A stretch of 64,000 nt of DNA from Saccharospirillum sp965652395 (lineage in GTDB: Bacteria > Pseudomonadota > Gammaproteobacteria > Pseudomonadales > Natronospirillaceae): the NCBI GenBank assembly GCA_965652395.1, contig CBFGUW010000017.1, positions 1 to 64,000 of the forward strand, given 5' to 3'. Position 1 is the stretch's first letter. The number at the start of each line of letters is the position of its first letter. The translations under genes and the position numbers were made by a program. The notes beneath the pieces were generated by a model. It was not told where the DNA came from. It ran no database searches and saw nothing but the letters and a program-made list of their open reading frames with translations. Positions 33,751 through 43,156 of the stretch are shown piece by piece.

Positions 33751-34631
33751 TGCGTAAGTTGAGTGCTGTGACCGGTATGGTCGGTTTGAGCGTTGCGATG
33801 GCAATGCCGACCTGGGCGGCGGAATCCCGGGTGACCGGTAATCTGCAGGTGCAGGGTACCTACCAAACCCTTGAAAGCGGGGATAACCGCTGGACTCTCC
33901 AAACCCCTCACACCTGGCTGGGTGTCGATGTGATCGAGCCTCGTGGCAACAGTCGTTACCGGGGTGTGGTGCAGTTCGGCCTCGACCCATTGGCCGAGGA
34001 ACCGGGCGGTAACACCCGTCAGATGTACCTGGAATGGCAGCAGAGTCTCTATCAGGTGAGGGGCGGCAAGTTGGCCACGCTGGAGCAACGTTACCTGATA
34101 GATCGTCTGGCGGTGATGAACGGCGCCGGGGATGCGGGCTTGGCAAGCTCGGCATATGCGCCCGACTTTCTGCCCAGAACCCTCCAACTGGACGCTACCA
34201 ACGGAGAACTGGCCTATATTTCCGCCGAATGGCAGATCGGCGACGAGGACAGCGATAAGACCATCGAACAATGGGCCGTTTCCACCGGTTTGGATACACC
34301 CGAAGGCCAGGCTTCCATAACCTATCGCGACGACGGTCAGGAATACGGCCTGTGGGGCACCAGTGTTCTGTGGGTGACCGGTCCCTGGGCGATGGGAGGT
34401 ACCTATCTCTATCGGGAGGAAACCCAAGCCTGGGACCTGCTGACTCAATATACTCAGGGCACCGTCGTCACCAAGTTAATGTATGGCAAGGATTCGGTCG
34501 CCGACCTCGATTATTGGGCATTGGGTATCGACCAGCGTTTCAGCCAGTCCATCCGGAACTATTCCGAGCTTCGTTGGCTACCCGAGAGCGACGATTGGAC
34601 CTGGGAGACGGGGTTCAGGCTGCAATTTTGA
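33750..34631 (+). CDS. porin-like outer-membrane beta-barrel protein
   Basis: A 293-residue protein with a signal peptide ending near TWAAES, then alternating aromatic-hydrophobic strands and turns and a C-terminal phenylalanine (ETGFRLQF), typical of outer-membrane barrels. It resembles short, divergent members of the Gram-negative porin group: WLGVDVIEPRGNSRYRGVVQ and the late strands YWALGIDQRFSQSIRNYSELRW. Substrate unknown. Its ATG overlaps the purU stop by one base, a tight coupling between two unrelated functions. Confidence 0.75.
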   Translation: MRKLSAVTGMVGLSVAMAMPTWAAESRVTGNLQVQGTYQTLESGDNRWTLQTPHTWLGVDVIEPRGNSRYRGVVQFGLDPLAEEPGGNTRQMYLEWQQSLYQVRGGKLATLEQRYLIDRLAVMNGAGDAGLASSAYAPDFLPRTLQLDATNGELAYISAEWQIGDEDSDKTIEQWAVSTGLDTPEGQASITYRDDGQEYGLWGTSVLWVTGPWAMGGTYLYREETQAWDLLTQYTQGTVVTKLMYGKDSVADLDYWALGIDQRFSQSIRNYSELRWLPESDDWTWETGFRLQF

Positions 34632-34645
34632 ATGCTAGAGATGAA

Positions 34646-34691
34646 CGGGAGACGGAAGACGCTCGCAGCACTCGGCGTCTCCCGTCTCCCG
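34646..34691. repeat. long inverted repeat after the porin-like gene
   Basis: CGGGAGACGGAAGACGC (34646-34662) pairs with GCGTCTCCCGTCTCCCG (34675-34691) around a 12-nt loop, with two mismatches. It lies between converging genes and probably terminates or protects both transcripts; no T-run is seen. Confidence 0.6.
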
Positions 34692-34711
34692 TCCAGCATC
34701 AAGCCCCACAA

Positions 34712-36151
34712 TCAAAGCCCCGGCATTACCGGTAGGCTGGGAAAGGGCAGATTGTCCAACGTCTCGCCTGTGCGGGTGTCACTGCCGTCTTCCGGAAAGG
34801 TTTTGCGCAATAGATTGTAGTAACGGCGGATGTTGGCGACGTAAACCACCGGTTCGTGGCCACGGGCATAACCGTGTTTGGTCCAGGGGTACCAGGCCTT
34901 GAGAGCGAGCTTGGGCAGGTGGGTGCGAACGTCGATCCAGGCGTCGGGGTCGTCTCCCTGCGTTTCGGTAATGATGCGGGCGTCTTCAAGGTGACCCGCA
35001 CCGACGTTATAAGCAGCCAGAGCCATCCAGGTTCGGTCCGGCTCCGGAATGCGGTCGGGCACACGGCCCCTTAATTCACTCAGGTACTGGCTGCCAGCAC
35101 GGATACTTTGGGCCGGGTCGAGCCGATTATCGATACCCATTTCCCTCGCTGTGGTCAGCGTGACCATCATGATGCCCTTCACCCCGGTGGGTGATACCGC
35201 GCGCGGCCGCCAATGACTTTCCTGATAGGCAACGGCCGCCAACAGTCGCCAATCCATGCCCGTGGCCTCAGCCTCGGCTTTGAAAAGCGGCAGGAACTCG
35301 GGCAATCGGCTCTCCATGTGGCGTTCGAAGGTCAGGGTGCCTACATAGTCGAAATCGCTGGTGTGGCCCAGGTGTCGATCTCTCAGGCGCTCCAGTTGTC
35401 CGGAGTCTTTTAGTTGGCGCAACACACGGTTGACCTGGTCAAGCAGGGTTCTGTCCCGCTGTTGGCGAAACAGGGGGCTGATCGGGCGGGGCTGTTCGGT
35501 GAGGGCATCGAAACGCTGATTGGGAAAAAAAGGCCGTTGCACCCGAAAGTCCCGCTCGTCCATCAACGCCATGTCCAGTTCTTTGAGTTCGATACGGGTC
35601 ATCAATTCCGCAGTGGGTGCGCCGGTCAAGCCATCCAGGGTCAACCCTGGATGCTGGCCGGTCAGACGGTCCGCGAGCCAGCCATGGCTGACGGGGTCGA
35701 GCAGGGCAATGCGTTGGTTTTCCAACTCCGGAGTGCGCGGAGCCATGACTCGGACCAGGCCGACATCAGACATGAGATAGGGCAGGCCGGTCATAAAACC
35801 GGTCTGGGTGAAATCCACTGTGGTGCCGGGCAGTGCCATGTCGACGGCCCCTGTTGCCAGAGCCCGGTACAGGTCTTCCATTTCGGTGACCGAAAACAAC
35901 TGGATTTCGAGATCAAGCCGTTTGCCGAGAGTTTGCAGCAGTTCAAGCTCAAGCCCGCTGTATTGCTGGTCGGTCGGCCAGTAAACCCCCTCGCTTTCCC
36001 GAATGGCGACTCTCAAAGTACCGCGCGCGCTCACTCGTTCCCATTGGCTGTGCCAGTGGAAACCCTGGGCGACGACCAGCCCGAGACCGGCCAGCAGGAA
36101 TAGCCCGATGAGAATTTTGAGTCCGGTATAAAAGGCTCTCTGCCAGTACAA
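34712..36151 (-). CDS. mltF: membrane-bound lytic murein transglycosylase F
   Basis: A 479-residue protein: an N-terminal membrane anchor (residues ~10-32), a solute-binding-protein-like regulatory domain (GTLRVAIRESEGVYW onward, to about residue 275), and a C-terminal SLT lysozyme-like domain with catalytic glutamate in AVAYQESHWRP and downstream GVKGIMMV and AALNVGAGH-like AAYNVGAGHLED. It cleaves peptidoglycan with anhydro-muropeptide formation. It is transcribed divergently from purL, the same neighbour as in other gammaproteobacteria. Confidence 0.95.
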   Translation of the reverse strand: MYWQRAFYTGLKILIGLFLLAGLGLVVAQGFHWHSQWERVSARGTLRVAIRESEGVYWPTDQQYSGLELELLQTLGKRLDLEIQLFSVTEMEDLYRALATGAVDMALPGTTVDFTQTGFMTGLPYLMSDVGLVRVMAPRTPELENQRIALLDPVSHGWLADRLTGQHPGLTLDGLTGAPTAELMTRIELKELDMALMDERDFRVQRPFFPNQRFDALTEQPRPISPLFRQQRDRTLLDQVNRVLRQLKDSGQLERLRDRHLGHTSDFDYVGTLTFERHMESRLPEFLPLFKAEAEATGMDWRLLAAVAYQESHWRPRAVSPTGVKGIMMVTLTTAREMGIDNRLDPAQSIRAGSQYLSELRGRVPDRIPEPDRTWMALAAYNVGAGHLEDARIITETQGDDPDAWIDVRTHLPKLALKAWYPWTKHGYARGHEPVVYVANIRRYYNLLRKTFPEDGSDTRTGETLDNLPFPSLPVMPGL

Positions 36152-36261
36152 ACACTTACTCCAAAGACATCATTAACGGATTGTGACGGTGCCATTTTAC
36201 CGGGTTTTCGGCTACCATACGCGCCGATTTTTTCCCGCTCTCAGGAACAGGCCATTCCGTC

Positions 36262-39200
36262 ATGCTGACTCTCCGTGGAAATCCTGCACTTTCGTCTTTT
36301 CGTCGCCAACGTCTTATGAACCGCCTGCGCGCCCAGGTCGGAACCGCCCTTGCCGGGCAGGTGACCGACCTGTATGCCGAGTTCGTTCATTTTGTCGATG
36401 CTGAATCAACCCTGACAGACGCCGACCGGTCCGTCCTGGAGCAGTTGCTTCATTACGGTCCAAAAGCGACGGCGGAAGCCGAAGACGGCGTCAGCATCTG
36501 GGTGGTGCCCCGCTTGGGCACCATTTCCCCCTGGTCTTCCAAGGCGACGGACATCGTCCACAACAGCGGCTTGAACCATGTTCGTCGGGTGGAGCGGGGC
36601 ATTCGTTACTGGATCCGGTCCGAGTCATCATTGGGCGCCGACCAACTCAAGCAGATTGGCGCCGCGCTGTATGATCGGATGACGGAATCCCTGTTGCTGG
36701 CCGAACCCAGCTCTGACAGCCTGTTCTCGCGGCAGTCCCCCGCCGAACTGACCCGAGTGCCGGTACTCTCCGGCGGCCGTGCCGCTCTGGCCGAAGCCAA
36801 CAAAACTCTGGGTCTGGCACTGGCGGACGATGAAATCGACTATCTGGTCGAGGCCTATCAGGGGCTGGATCGTGACCCGACGGATGTCGAGTTGATGATG
36901 TTTGCCCAGGCCAACTCGGAGCATTGCCGACACAAGATTTTCAACGCCAGCTGGACCATCGATGGTGAGCCGCAACCCTGGTCGCTGTTCAAGATGATCA
37001 AGAACACCTATGAACACAACAGCACCGGTGTGTTGTCCGCTTATAAAGACAATGCCTCGGTGATGGAAGGCTTCAAAACCGGCCGGTTCTATCCCGATGC
37101 GGACCAGCATTACCGTTACCACGCCGAAAATGTCCATATCCTGTTCAAGGTGGAAACCCACAATCATCCCACGGCCATTGCTCCCTTTGCTGGTGCGGCA
37201 ACAGGTGCGGGTGGTGAGATCCGGGATGAAGGCGCAACCGGCACCGGTGGCAAGCCGAAGGCGGGGTTGGCCGGTTTTACTGTGTCCGACCTGAACATTC
37301 CCGGCTTTACCCAGCCTTGGGAAAGCCAGTACGGCAAGCCCGGACGCATTGTGTCCGCGCTGGATATCATGATCGACGGTCCCTTGGGTGCGGCCGCTTT
37401 CAACAACGAATTCGGTCGTCCGAATCTGGTGGGTTATTTCCGCACCTTTGAAATGTCCGCTCCAGGCGTTAACGGCACGGAGGTTCGCGGTTACCACAAA
37501 CCCATCATGATTGCAGGTGGTTACGGCAATATCCGCGAAGATCACGTCGAAAAAGCCTGGGATGCCATTCCTGTTGGCGCCAAACTGATTGTTCTTGGCG
37601 GCCCGGCCATGCAGATCGGTCTCGGTGGCGGTGCCGCCTCTTCGATGGACAGCGCGGAAGGTAACGAGGATCTCGATTTCGCCTCCGTTCAACGGGGCAA
37701 CCCTGAAATGGAACGGCGCTGCCAGGAAGTGATCGACCGCTGCTGGCAGCTGGGTGCGGATAACCCCATCGCCTTTATTCACGACGTCGGTGCCGGTGGT
37801 CTGTCGAATGCCTTTCCGGAGCTGGTGAACGATGGTGGCGGGGGCGGGCATTTTGAGCTGCGCGATATTCCCAACGATGAACCCGGCATGTCGCCGCTGG
37901 CTGTCTGGTCCAACGAGAGCCAGGAACGCTATGTCATGGCTGTCACGCCGGAAAACCTGGCGCGATTCGAAGCCATTTGCGACCGCGAGCGCTGCCCGTT
38001 CGCCGTCATCGGCGAGGCTACCGACGACCGTCGCCTGATACTGAATGATCGCCACTTTGGTAACCAGGCGGTCGATCTGCCGCTGGATGTTCTATTGGGC
38101 AAGCCGCCACGCATGGATCGTGCTTTCGACCGCACCGATTTCGAGCGCGAAACCTTCAGCACCAAAGGCCTCGATCTGGCCGACGCTGCCGAGCGTGTAT
38201 TGCGCCTGCCTTCCGTTGCGAGCAAGAGCTTCCTGATTACCATCGGCGACCGCTCCATCACCGGCATGGTCGCGCGCGATCAAATGGTTGGCCCCTGGCA
38301 GATTCCGGTCGCCAACGCCGCCGTGACCACCACGGGTTTTCAGGGCTACACCGGCGAAGCCATGGCCATGGGTGAGCGTACCCCGGTGGCTTTGTTGAAC
38401 GCACCGGCATCGGGCCGCCTCGCGGTGGCCGAGGTGTTGACCAACCTGGCGTCCGTATCGATTGGTGAAATCGGGCAGGTTCGCCTTTCCGCCAACTGGA
38501 TGGCCGCCGCCGGTCACCCGGGCGAAGACCAGGCACTGTACGACACCGTTAAAGCCGTGGGCCTGGAGCTGTGCCCCGAACTGGGATTGACCATTCCCGT
38601 CGGCAAGGATTCCATGTCCATGCGCACCACCTGGGAAGACAACGGCAAAACCAAAGCGGTAACGGCGCCACTGAGTCTGATTGTTTCCGGTGCCGCTCCC
38701 GTATTGGACGTGCGCAAAACGGTAACGCCTCAATTGCGTACCGATAAAGACGACACCGACCTCATCCTGATTGATTTGGGTCGTGGGCAAAATCGCCTGG
38801 GCGGCTCCGCCCTGGCGCAGGTTTACCGAAAGGTGGGCGATGTTCCGGCCGATTTGGACGACGCCGAAGACTTGAAAGCCTTCTGGGCTGTCATGCAGGG
38901 GCTGGTGGCCGACGACAAACTGCTCGCCTATCACGACCGCTCCGATGGCGGCCTTTTTGCCACCCTTTGCGAAATGGCATTCGCCGGGCGGACCGGTATC
39001 GACATCCAGGTCGATCGCTTCAAGAACGAAGACCTCGCAGCCGCATTGTTCGCCGAGGAATTGGGGGCTGTTATCCAGGTGCGCCGCCTGGAGACAACTG
39101 AGGTGTTGCAGCAACTTACCGCTGCGGGCCTGGGCGATTGCAGTGCTGTGATCGGGCAGTGCAACGATGACGATTTCGTACGATTCGTAGACGATGGCGA

Positions 39201-40179
39201 AGAAGTCTATGTGAAGCCCCGCACCGACCTGCTGCGCGTCTGGAGCGAAACCAGTTATCGCATGCAGGCGCTGCGCGATAACGAAGACTGCGCGCGCCAG
39301 GAATACGACCACTGGTTGGATGCCAATGATCCGGGTCTGCACGTCGACCTTAGTTACGATGAGAATAAAGACATCACCGAGTCGGTCGTTATCACTGCTG
39401 GGGTGCGACCCAAGGTAGCCATCCTGCGTGAGCAGGGGGTGAATGGGCAAGTTGAAATGGGCGCCGCCTTTGATCGAGCCGGTTTTGATGCCGTTGACGT
39501 TCACATGAGTGACCTGTTGAGTGGGCGCATTCAGCTCAACGACTTCCGGGGCCTGGTCGCCTGTGGTGGTTTCTCCTACGGTGACGTCCTCGGTGCGGGC
39601 GAAGGCTGGGCGAAAACCGTTCGCTTCAATGAGAAAGTTCGGGAAGCCTTCCGGGCTTTCTTCGCGGACCCGACCACTTTTGCATTGGGTGTGTGCAACG
39701 GCTGCCAGATGCTCTCCAATCTGCGTGACCTGATTCCGGGCACCGAGCACTGGCCGCATTTTGTCCGCAACCAATCCGAACAGTTCGAAGCCCGGACGGT
39801 GATGGTCGAGGTGCCTGATAGCCCGTCGATCTTCTTCGCCGGTATGGCAGGCTCGCGCATGCCCATACCGGTCGCTCATGGCGAAGGCCTCGCCGAATTC
39901 CGCGATGACGCGCATTTGGACAGCGCGCTGAACAGCGGCTTGGTGGCGTTGCGGTATGTGGATAACCACGGTCAGGTAACGGAGCGCTATCCGCAGAACC
40001 CCAATGGATCGCCAGCGGGCATGACCGGCTTCACCAGTGCCGACGGTCGGGTGACTGTGATGATGCCGCACCCCGAGCGGGTATTCCGCGCGGTCACCAA
40101 CTCCTGGCACCCGGATCATTGGGTGGAGGATGGTGCCTGGATGCGTATGTTCCGCAACGCCCGCGTCTGGGTGGGGTGA
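36262..40179 (+). CDS. purL: phosphoribosylformylglycinamidine synthase
   Basis: A 1305-residue large-type FGAM synthase of purine synthesis, normal in length. It holds the N-terminal PurS-like region, two synthetase halves (FAQANSEHCRHKIFNASW, VETHNHPTAIAPFAGAATGAGG), and a C-terminal glutaminase domain with nucleophile in GVCNGCQML and the His/Glu dyad in the PHPERVFR region. It makes FGAM from FGAR, glutamine and ATP. The stop overlaps the next start by one base. Confidence 0.98.
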   Translation: MLTLRGNPALSSFRRQRLMNRLRAQVGTALAGQVTDLYAEFVHFVDAESTLTDADRSVLEQLLHYGPKATAEAEDGVSIWVVPRLGTISPWSSKATDIVHNSGLNHVRRVERGIRYWIRSESSLGADQLKQIGAALYDRMTESLLLAEPSSDSLFSRQSPAELTRVPVLSGGRAALAEANKTLGLALADDEIDYLVEAYQGLDRDPTDVELMMFAQANSEHCRHKIFNASWTIDGEPQPWSLFKMIKNTYEHNSTGVLSAYKDNASVMEGFKTGRFYPDADQHYRYHAENVHILFKVETHNHPTAIAPFAGAATGAGGEIRDEGATGTGGKPKAGLAGFTVSDLNIPGFTQPWESQYGKPGRIVSALDIMIDGPLGAAAFNNEFGRPNLVGYFRTFEMSAPGVNGTEVRGYHKPIMIAGGYGNIREDHVEKAWDAIPVGAKLIVLGGPAMQIGLGGGAASSMDSAEGNEDLDFASVQRGNPEMERRCQEVIDRCWQLGADNPIAFIHDVGAGGLSNAFPELVNDGGGGGHFELRDIPNDEPGMSPLAVWSNESQERYVMAVTPENLARFEAICDRERCPFAVIGEATDDRRLILNDRHFGNQAVDLPLDVLLGKPPRMDRAFDRTDFERETFSTKGLDLADAAERVLRLPSVASKSFLITIGDRSITGMVARDQMVGPWQIPVANAAVTTTGFQGYTGEAMAMGERTPVALLNAPASGRLAVAEVLTNLASVSIGEIGQVRLSANWMAAAGHPGEDQALYDTVKAVGLELCPELGLTIPVGKDSMSMRTTWEDNGKTKAVTAPLSLIVSGAAPVLDVRKTVTPQLRTDKDDTDLILIDLGRGQNRLGGSALAQVYRKVGDVPADLDDAEDLKAFWAVMQGLVADDKLLAYHDRSDGGLFATLCEMAFAGRTGIDIQVDRFKNEDLAAALFAEELGAVIQVRRLETTEVLQQLTAAGLGDCSAVIGQCNDDDFVRFVDDGEEVYVKPRTDLLRVWSETSYRMQALRDNEDCARQEYDHWLDANDPGLHVDLSYDENKDITESVVITAGVRPKVAILREQGVNGQVEMGAAFDRAGFDAVDVHMSDLLSGRIQLNDFRGLVACGGFSYGDVLGAGEGWAKTVRFNEKVREAFRAFFADPTTFALGVCNGCQMLSNLRDLIPGTEHWPHFVRNQSEQFEARTVMVEVPDSPSIFFAGMAGSRMPIPVAHGEGLAEFRDDAHLDSALNSGLVALRYVDNHGQVTERYPQNPNGSPAGMTGFTSADGRVTVMMPHPERVFRAVTNSWHPDHWVEDGAWMRMFRNARVWVG

Positions 40180-40529
40180 TGGCCGAATTCCTGGTCGTCT
40201 TCGTCGTTACTTTTCTGGTGGTGCTGGGCGTCGCCCTGGCTATGGTGTTTGGCAAGGCGCCGGTGTACCGGCCCACCGAAGAGTCGATTCAGAACCTGAT
40301 GACCCGGTTACTGGAAGGCGAGGCAGGCGAGCAGGAATGGCAGTTTTTTCTCGACATGCCGATCCGTCACGATCCGGATCTGGAAGCCCTGCGCCAGGAA
40401 TGTATCCGGATGTATGAGCAGTACGGTTTGCGCCCCCGGCACAACAAAGCCCGGCTGAATGAAGCCGGGCAGATTCGTTTGCGGCATAAGATAAGCCAGC
40501 TTGAGCAGGGTGGCTCTCGCACCTTCTAG
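40179..40529 (+). CDS. hypothetical single-helix membrane protein (116 aa)
   Basis: A 116-residue protein with an N-terminal membrane helix (MAEFLVVFVVTFLVVLGVALAM begins it) and a cytoplasmic helical domain rich in Arg and Glu with the pattern LEALRQECIRMYEQYGLRPR. The start overlaps the purL stop (TGATG). No family name is certain. Its position directly after purL suggests cotranscription, but nothing ties it to purines. Confidence 0.7.
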   Translation: MAEFLVVFVVTFLVVLGVALAMVFGKAPVYRPTEESIQNLMTRLLEGEAGEQEWQFFLDMPIRHDPDLEALRQECIRMYEQYGLRPRHNKARLNEAGQIRLRHKISQLEQGGSRTF

Positions 40530-40747
40530 CTTAACTTTCCTTCCTTCCCATCCTTGTCTATATCCGCCCTGCCTTCCCTTATTGTCCGTCTATCGCCACT
40601 GGCCCTGTATCTGAACCGCCCACCCCATTACGACCGGGAAAAAACGAATAGAGCGACTAGACTCTTTCAAAGGGACCTTGAGGCAATATACAAAGCTCCC
40701 TGACAGGTGTTGTGCCACGACCATCAGAGCTGTAGGAAGGGCTACTT

Positions 40748-43153
40748 ATGTCAAAGCAACGAGCAATAGATCTGGCCGATCAGGTGTTAAGTTATGCCAC
40801 CCATAAGGGAATCATGCATCTTTATACACAAAACCAGACGCTGGATGGGCGGATGATCGAAGTGAACAACTCCGAGTTGATCAACTTCGGATCATGCTCC
40901 TATCTGGGCCTTGAGCGGGAGCCCCGTGTGATCGACGCCTGTGCGCTGGCGGCACAACGCTATGGCACTCAGTTTTCATCCTCCCGGGCCTATATGTCGA
41001 CTTCGCAGTATTTGGAGCTCGAAGCGTTATTCACACAACTTTTTGCGTCGCCCTGTCTGGTAACCCCGACAACCTCGCTTGGGCATCTGGCGGCGCTACC
41101 CGCCCTGGTTCGCCAGGGTGATCTGGTCATTCTGGACCATCAGGTCCATGCTTCCGTCTTTCAGGCCAGCCGACTTCTTAAAGCCCAGGGTGAGGCAATC
41201 GAAATGATTCGCCATAATGACCTCGACCGGCTCGAAAGCCTGATCAGAGAGCATCGACAAAAACAGACACGGGTTTGGTACTGCATAGACGGCGTTTATA
41301 GCATGTACGGCGATCTGGCGCCCATGGATGAGCTCTATGCGTTGATGGATCGTTACCCGGAGCTCTACCTGTATGCGGACGACGCCCATGGCATGAGTTG
41401 GTGCGGCGAAAAAGGCCGTGGTACGGTTCGAGGCTTTCGTGCTCACCACCCCCAACTGGTGCTGGCGGTCAGTTTGAACAAGGCGTTTGGTTGTGCCGGT
41501 GGGCTATTGGTGTTTCCCACTCTGGAAATGAAGCAAAGGGTTCGTACCTGTGGCGGACCCTTGGTGTTTTCCGGGCCAATCCAGCCGCCGATGCTGGGGG
41601 CGGCCATCGCATCCGCGCACATCCATATATCGGGCGAGGTGGAGCAGTTGCAACAATCTTTGATGGAGAAAATTCGCCATTGCCGGAATGAGATCAAAGC
41701 CGCGGACCTGCCCGATGTCGCCGAGTCCGAATCCCCGGTGTTCTTTATCGGTGCCGGTGAAATCAATGCCGGTATCAACCTGATTCATCGGCTTCATCTC
41801 GAAGGGTATTATGTGAACGCCGGGATATTTCCAGCGGTTCCCATCCACAACATGGGCGTTCGGTTCACCATTACCAACCATGTCACGAAAGACGATATTT
41901 CCAGGTTGATCGATCGCCTCGCTCACCATTATCCGCTGGCCTTGGCGGAGGAAAATGTGAGCAGTATCGAGGTGGCGAATGCCTTTAAACTCAACAACTC
42001 TCTGCGGCAAGGTTATATCGCGCGTTATCCTTCCATATCCACCCGGCACTATGAAACGAAAGTTTATCGCTCGATAACGGAAGTCGAGTCGCTGTGGGTA
42101 AAGGTGCCGGACTTTCGTGGTACGCTTAATGTCTCCAATCTGAAACTCCTTGAGCGGGTGTTTGCGGCTGACTCGGAAGACCAGGTTGACCATAACCATT
42201 GGCTGTTTCTGTATTCTGTTATCTACGACACCGCCGGGCGGATGGTGGCTATAGGGATTCTGAGTCTTTGCGATATTAAAACAGACATGTTCTCCACTCC
42301 GGAGGTCTCCTCTGTCGCCGAGGAACAGCGGCAAAAGGACCCTTCATTGTTTATCAGCCGGACACTGATGTTGGGTACCCCTGTCACGGAGGGCGTTCAC
42401 CTTTATATTGATGCTGCGCCGGAAAGCCGGAATCAAGTTCTTAAAGAGTTTCTGCGATCGGTAAAGTCCATGCAACTTGAATACGAGGCGGAAATGCTGA
42501 CGCTTCGGGATTTTTCCGTCGATGACTGGAAGGTCAGAGTCATGTCGGATGAAGGTTTCCTGGTTAAGAAGGTTCCAGACACTCATATCATTAGCGAGGA
42601 AAATATCTCGGTCTTTGGTACTGGTGCGTTCATTGCCTCTCTCAGCAAGAGCCACAAATACCATTGGCGAAAAAGCGTATTGCCCATTCTTTCCGAATTT
42701 GTGTTGGAACAGGTGCATAACCCGGACGGAAAACAGCTGAAAACTTTCTATGATCAGTATCTCAAGGTGCAGGAAAACGCCCTTGAAATTTCCAGTTTTC
42801 CATTGCCTTTTTCTTTTTTTGAGGCAATAGTAAATGAGCCCGGATGGTTGTGTTACGGGGTTAAAAAGGGTGATCAATGGGTCGCCGGTTGCTTCATATT
42901 GGTCGATGGAGACCGCATGTATCCTTTGGTTCTGGGGATGGATCCTGCCTACAAGTCTCTTGGGCTATACCGGGCATGCCTTTACCACACGGCAAACCTG
43001 GCGAGGGATCTGGAAATGAAAGCGGTGTACTTTGGCATAACCGCATCGCTGGAGAAGCGAAGAATGGGAGCGCGAAATATCCCGACTGTCGCGTTGGTCA
43101 GGCTTATCAACAGTTATCAGGTTGAAGCGCTGGATTGCTTAACAAGTGGTTGA
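40748..43153 (+). CDS. alpha-oxoamine synthase fused to GNAT-like acyltransferase
   Basis: An 801-residue fusion. Residues ~20-400 are a PLP-dependent alpha-oxoamine synthase like BioF, serine palmitoyltransferase and the autoinducer synthases CqsA/LqsA: LINFGSCSYLGL, DHQVHASVFQA (His134), DDAHGM (Asp211, His214) and the PLP lysine Lys245 in SLNKAFGCAGG. Such enzymes condense an acyl thioester with an amino acid to give alpha-aminoketones. Residues ~430-800 resemble a GNAT/FemAB-like acyltransferase region (YGVKKGDQWVAGCFILVDGD; YFGITASLEKRRMGARNIP). GGAAGG precedes the ATG. It is followed after 3 bp by a sensor kinase, so a role in making a signal or N-acylated lipid is inferred. Confidence 0.8.
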   Translation: MSKQRAIDLADQVLSYATHKGIMHLYTQNQTLDGRMIEVNNSELINFGSCSYLGLEREPRVIDACALAAQRYGTQFSSSRAYMSTSQYLELEALFTQLFASPCLVTPTTSLGHLAALPALVRQGDLVILDHQVHASVFQASRLLKAQGEAIEMIRHNDLDRLESLIREHRQKQTRVWYCIDGVYSMYGDLAPMDELYALMDRYPELYLYADDAHGMSWCGEKGRGTVRGFRAHHPQLVLAVSLNKAFGCAGGLLVFPTLEMKQRVRTCGGPLVFSGPIQPPMLGAAIASAHIHISGEVEQLQQSLMEKIRHCRNEIKAADLPDVAESESPVFFIGAGEINAGINLIHRLHLEGYYVNAGIFPAVPIHNMGVRFTITNHVTKDDISRLIDRLAHHYPLALAEENVSSIEVANAFKLNNSLRQGYIARYPSISTRHYETKVYRSITEVESLWVKVPDFRGTLNVSNLKLLERVFAADSEDQVDHNHWLFLYSVIYDTAGRMVAIGILSLCDIKTDMFSTPEVSSVAEEQRQKDPSLFISRTLMLGTPVTEGVHLYIDAAPESRNQVLKEFLRSVKSMQLEYEAEMLTLRDFSVDDWKVRVMSDEGFLVKKVPDTHIISEENISVFGTGAFIASLSKSHKYHWRKSVLPILSEFVLEQVHNPDGKQLKTFYDQYLKVQENALEISSFPLPFSFFEAIVNEPGWLCYGVKKGDQWVAGCFILVDGDRMYPLVLGMDPAYKSLGLYRACLYHTANLARDLEMKAVYFGITASLEKRRMGARNIPTVALVRLINSYQVEALDCLTSG

Positions 43154-43156
43154 CTC

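Noticed and set aside
35634..35655. 22-nt palindrome CATCCAGGGT-ca-ACCCTGGATG
   Set aside because: It lies within the coding sequence of mltF in a well-conserved reading frame and is probably a chance effect of codon choice.
38092..40119. Very long open frame on the minus strand opposite purL (and another at 36628-38055)
   Set aside because: It is the antisense shadow of a well-supported purL gene in GC-rich DNA; it lacks a ribosome binding site and shows no protein motif.
40748..41950. Biotin synthesis enzyme BioF
   Set aside because: The protein is twice the BioF length, carries a second domain, and is beside a kinase rather than bio genes.
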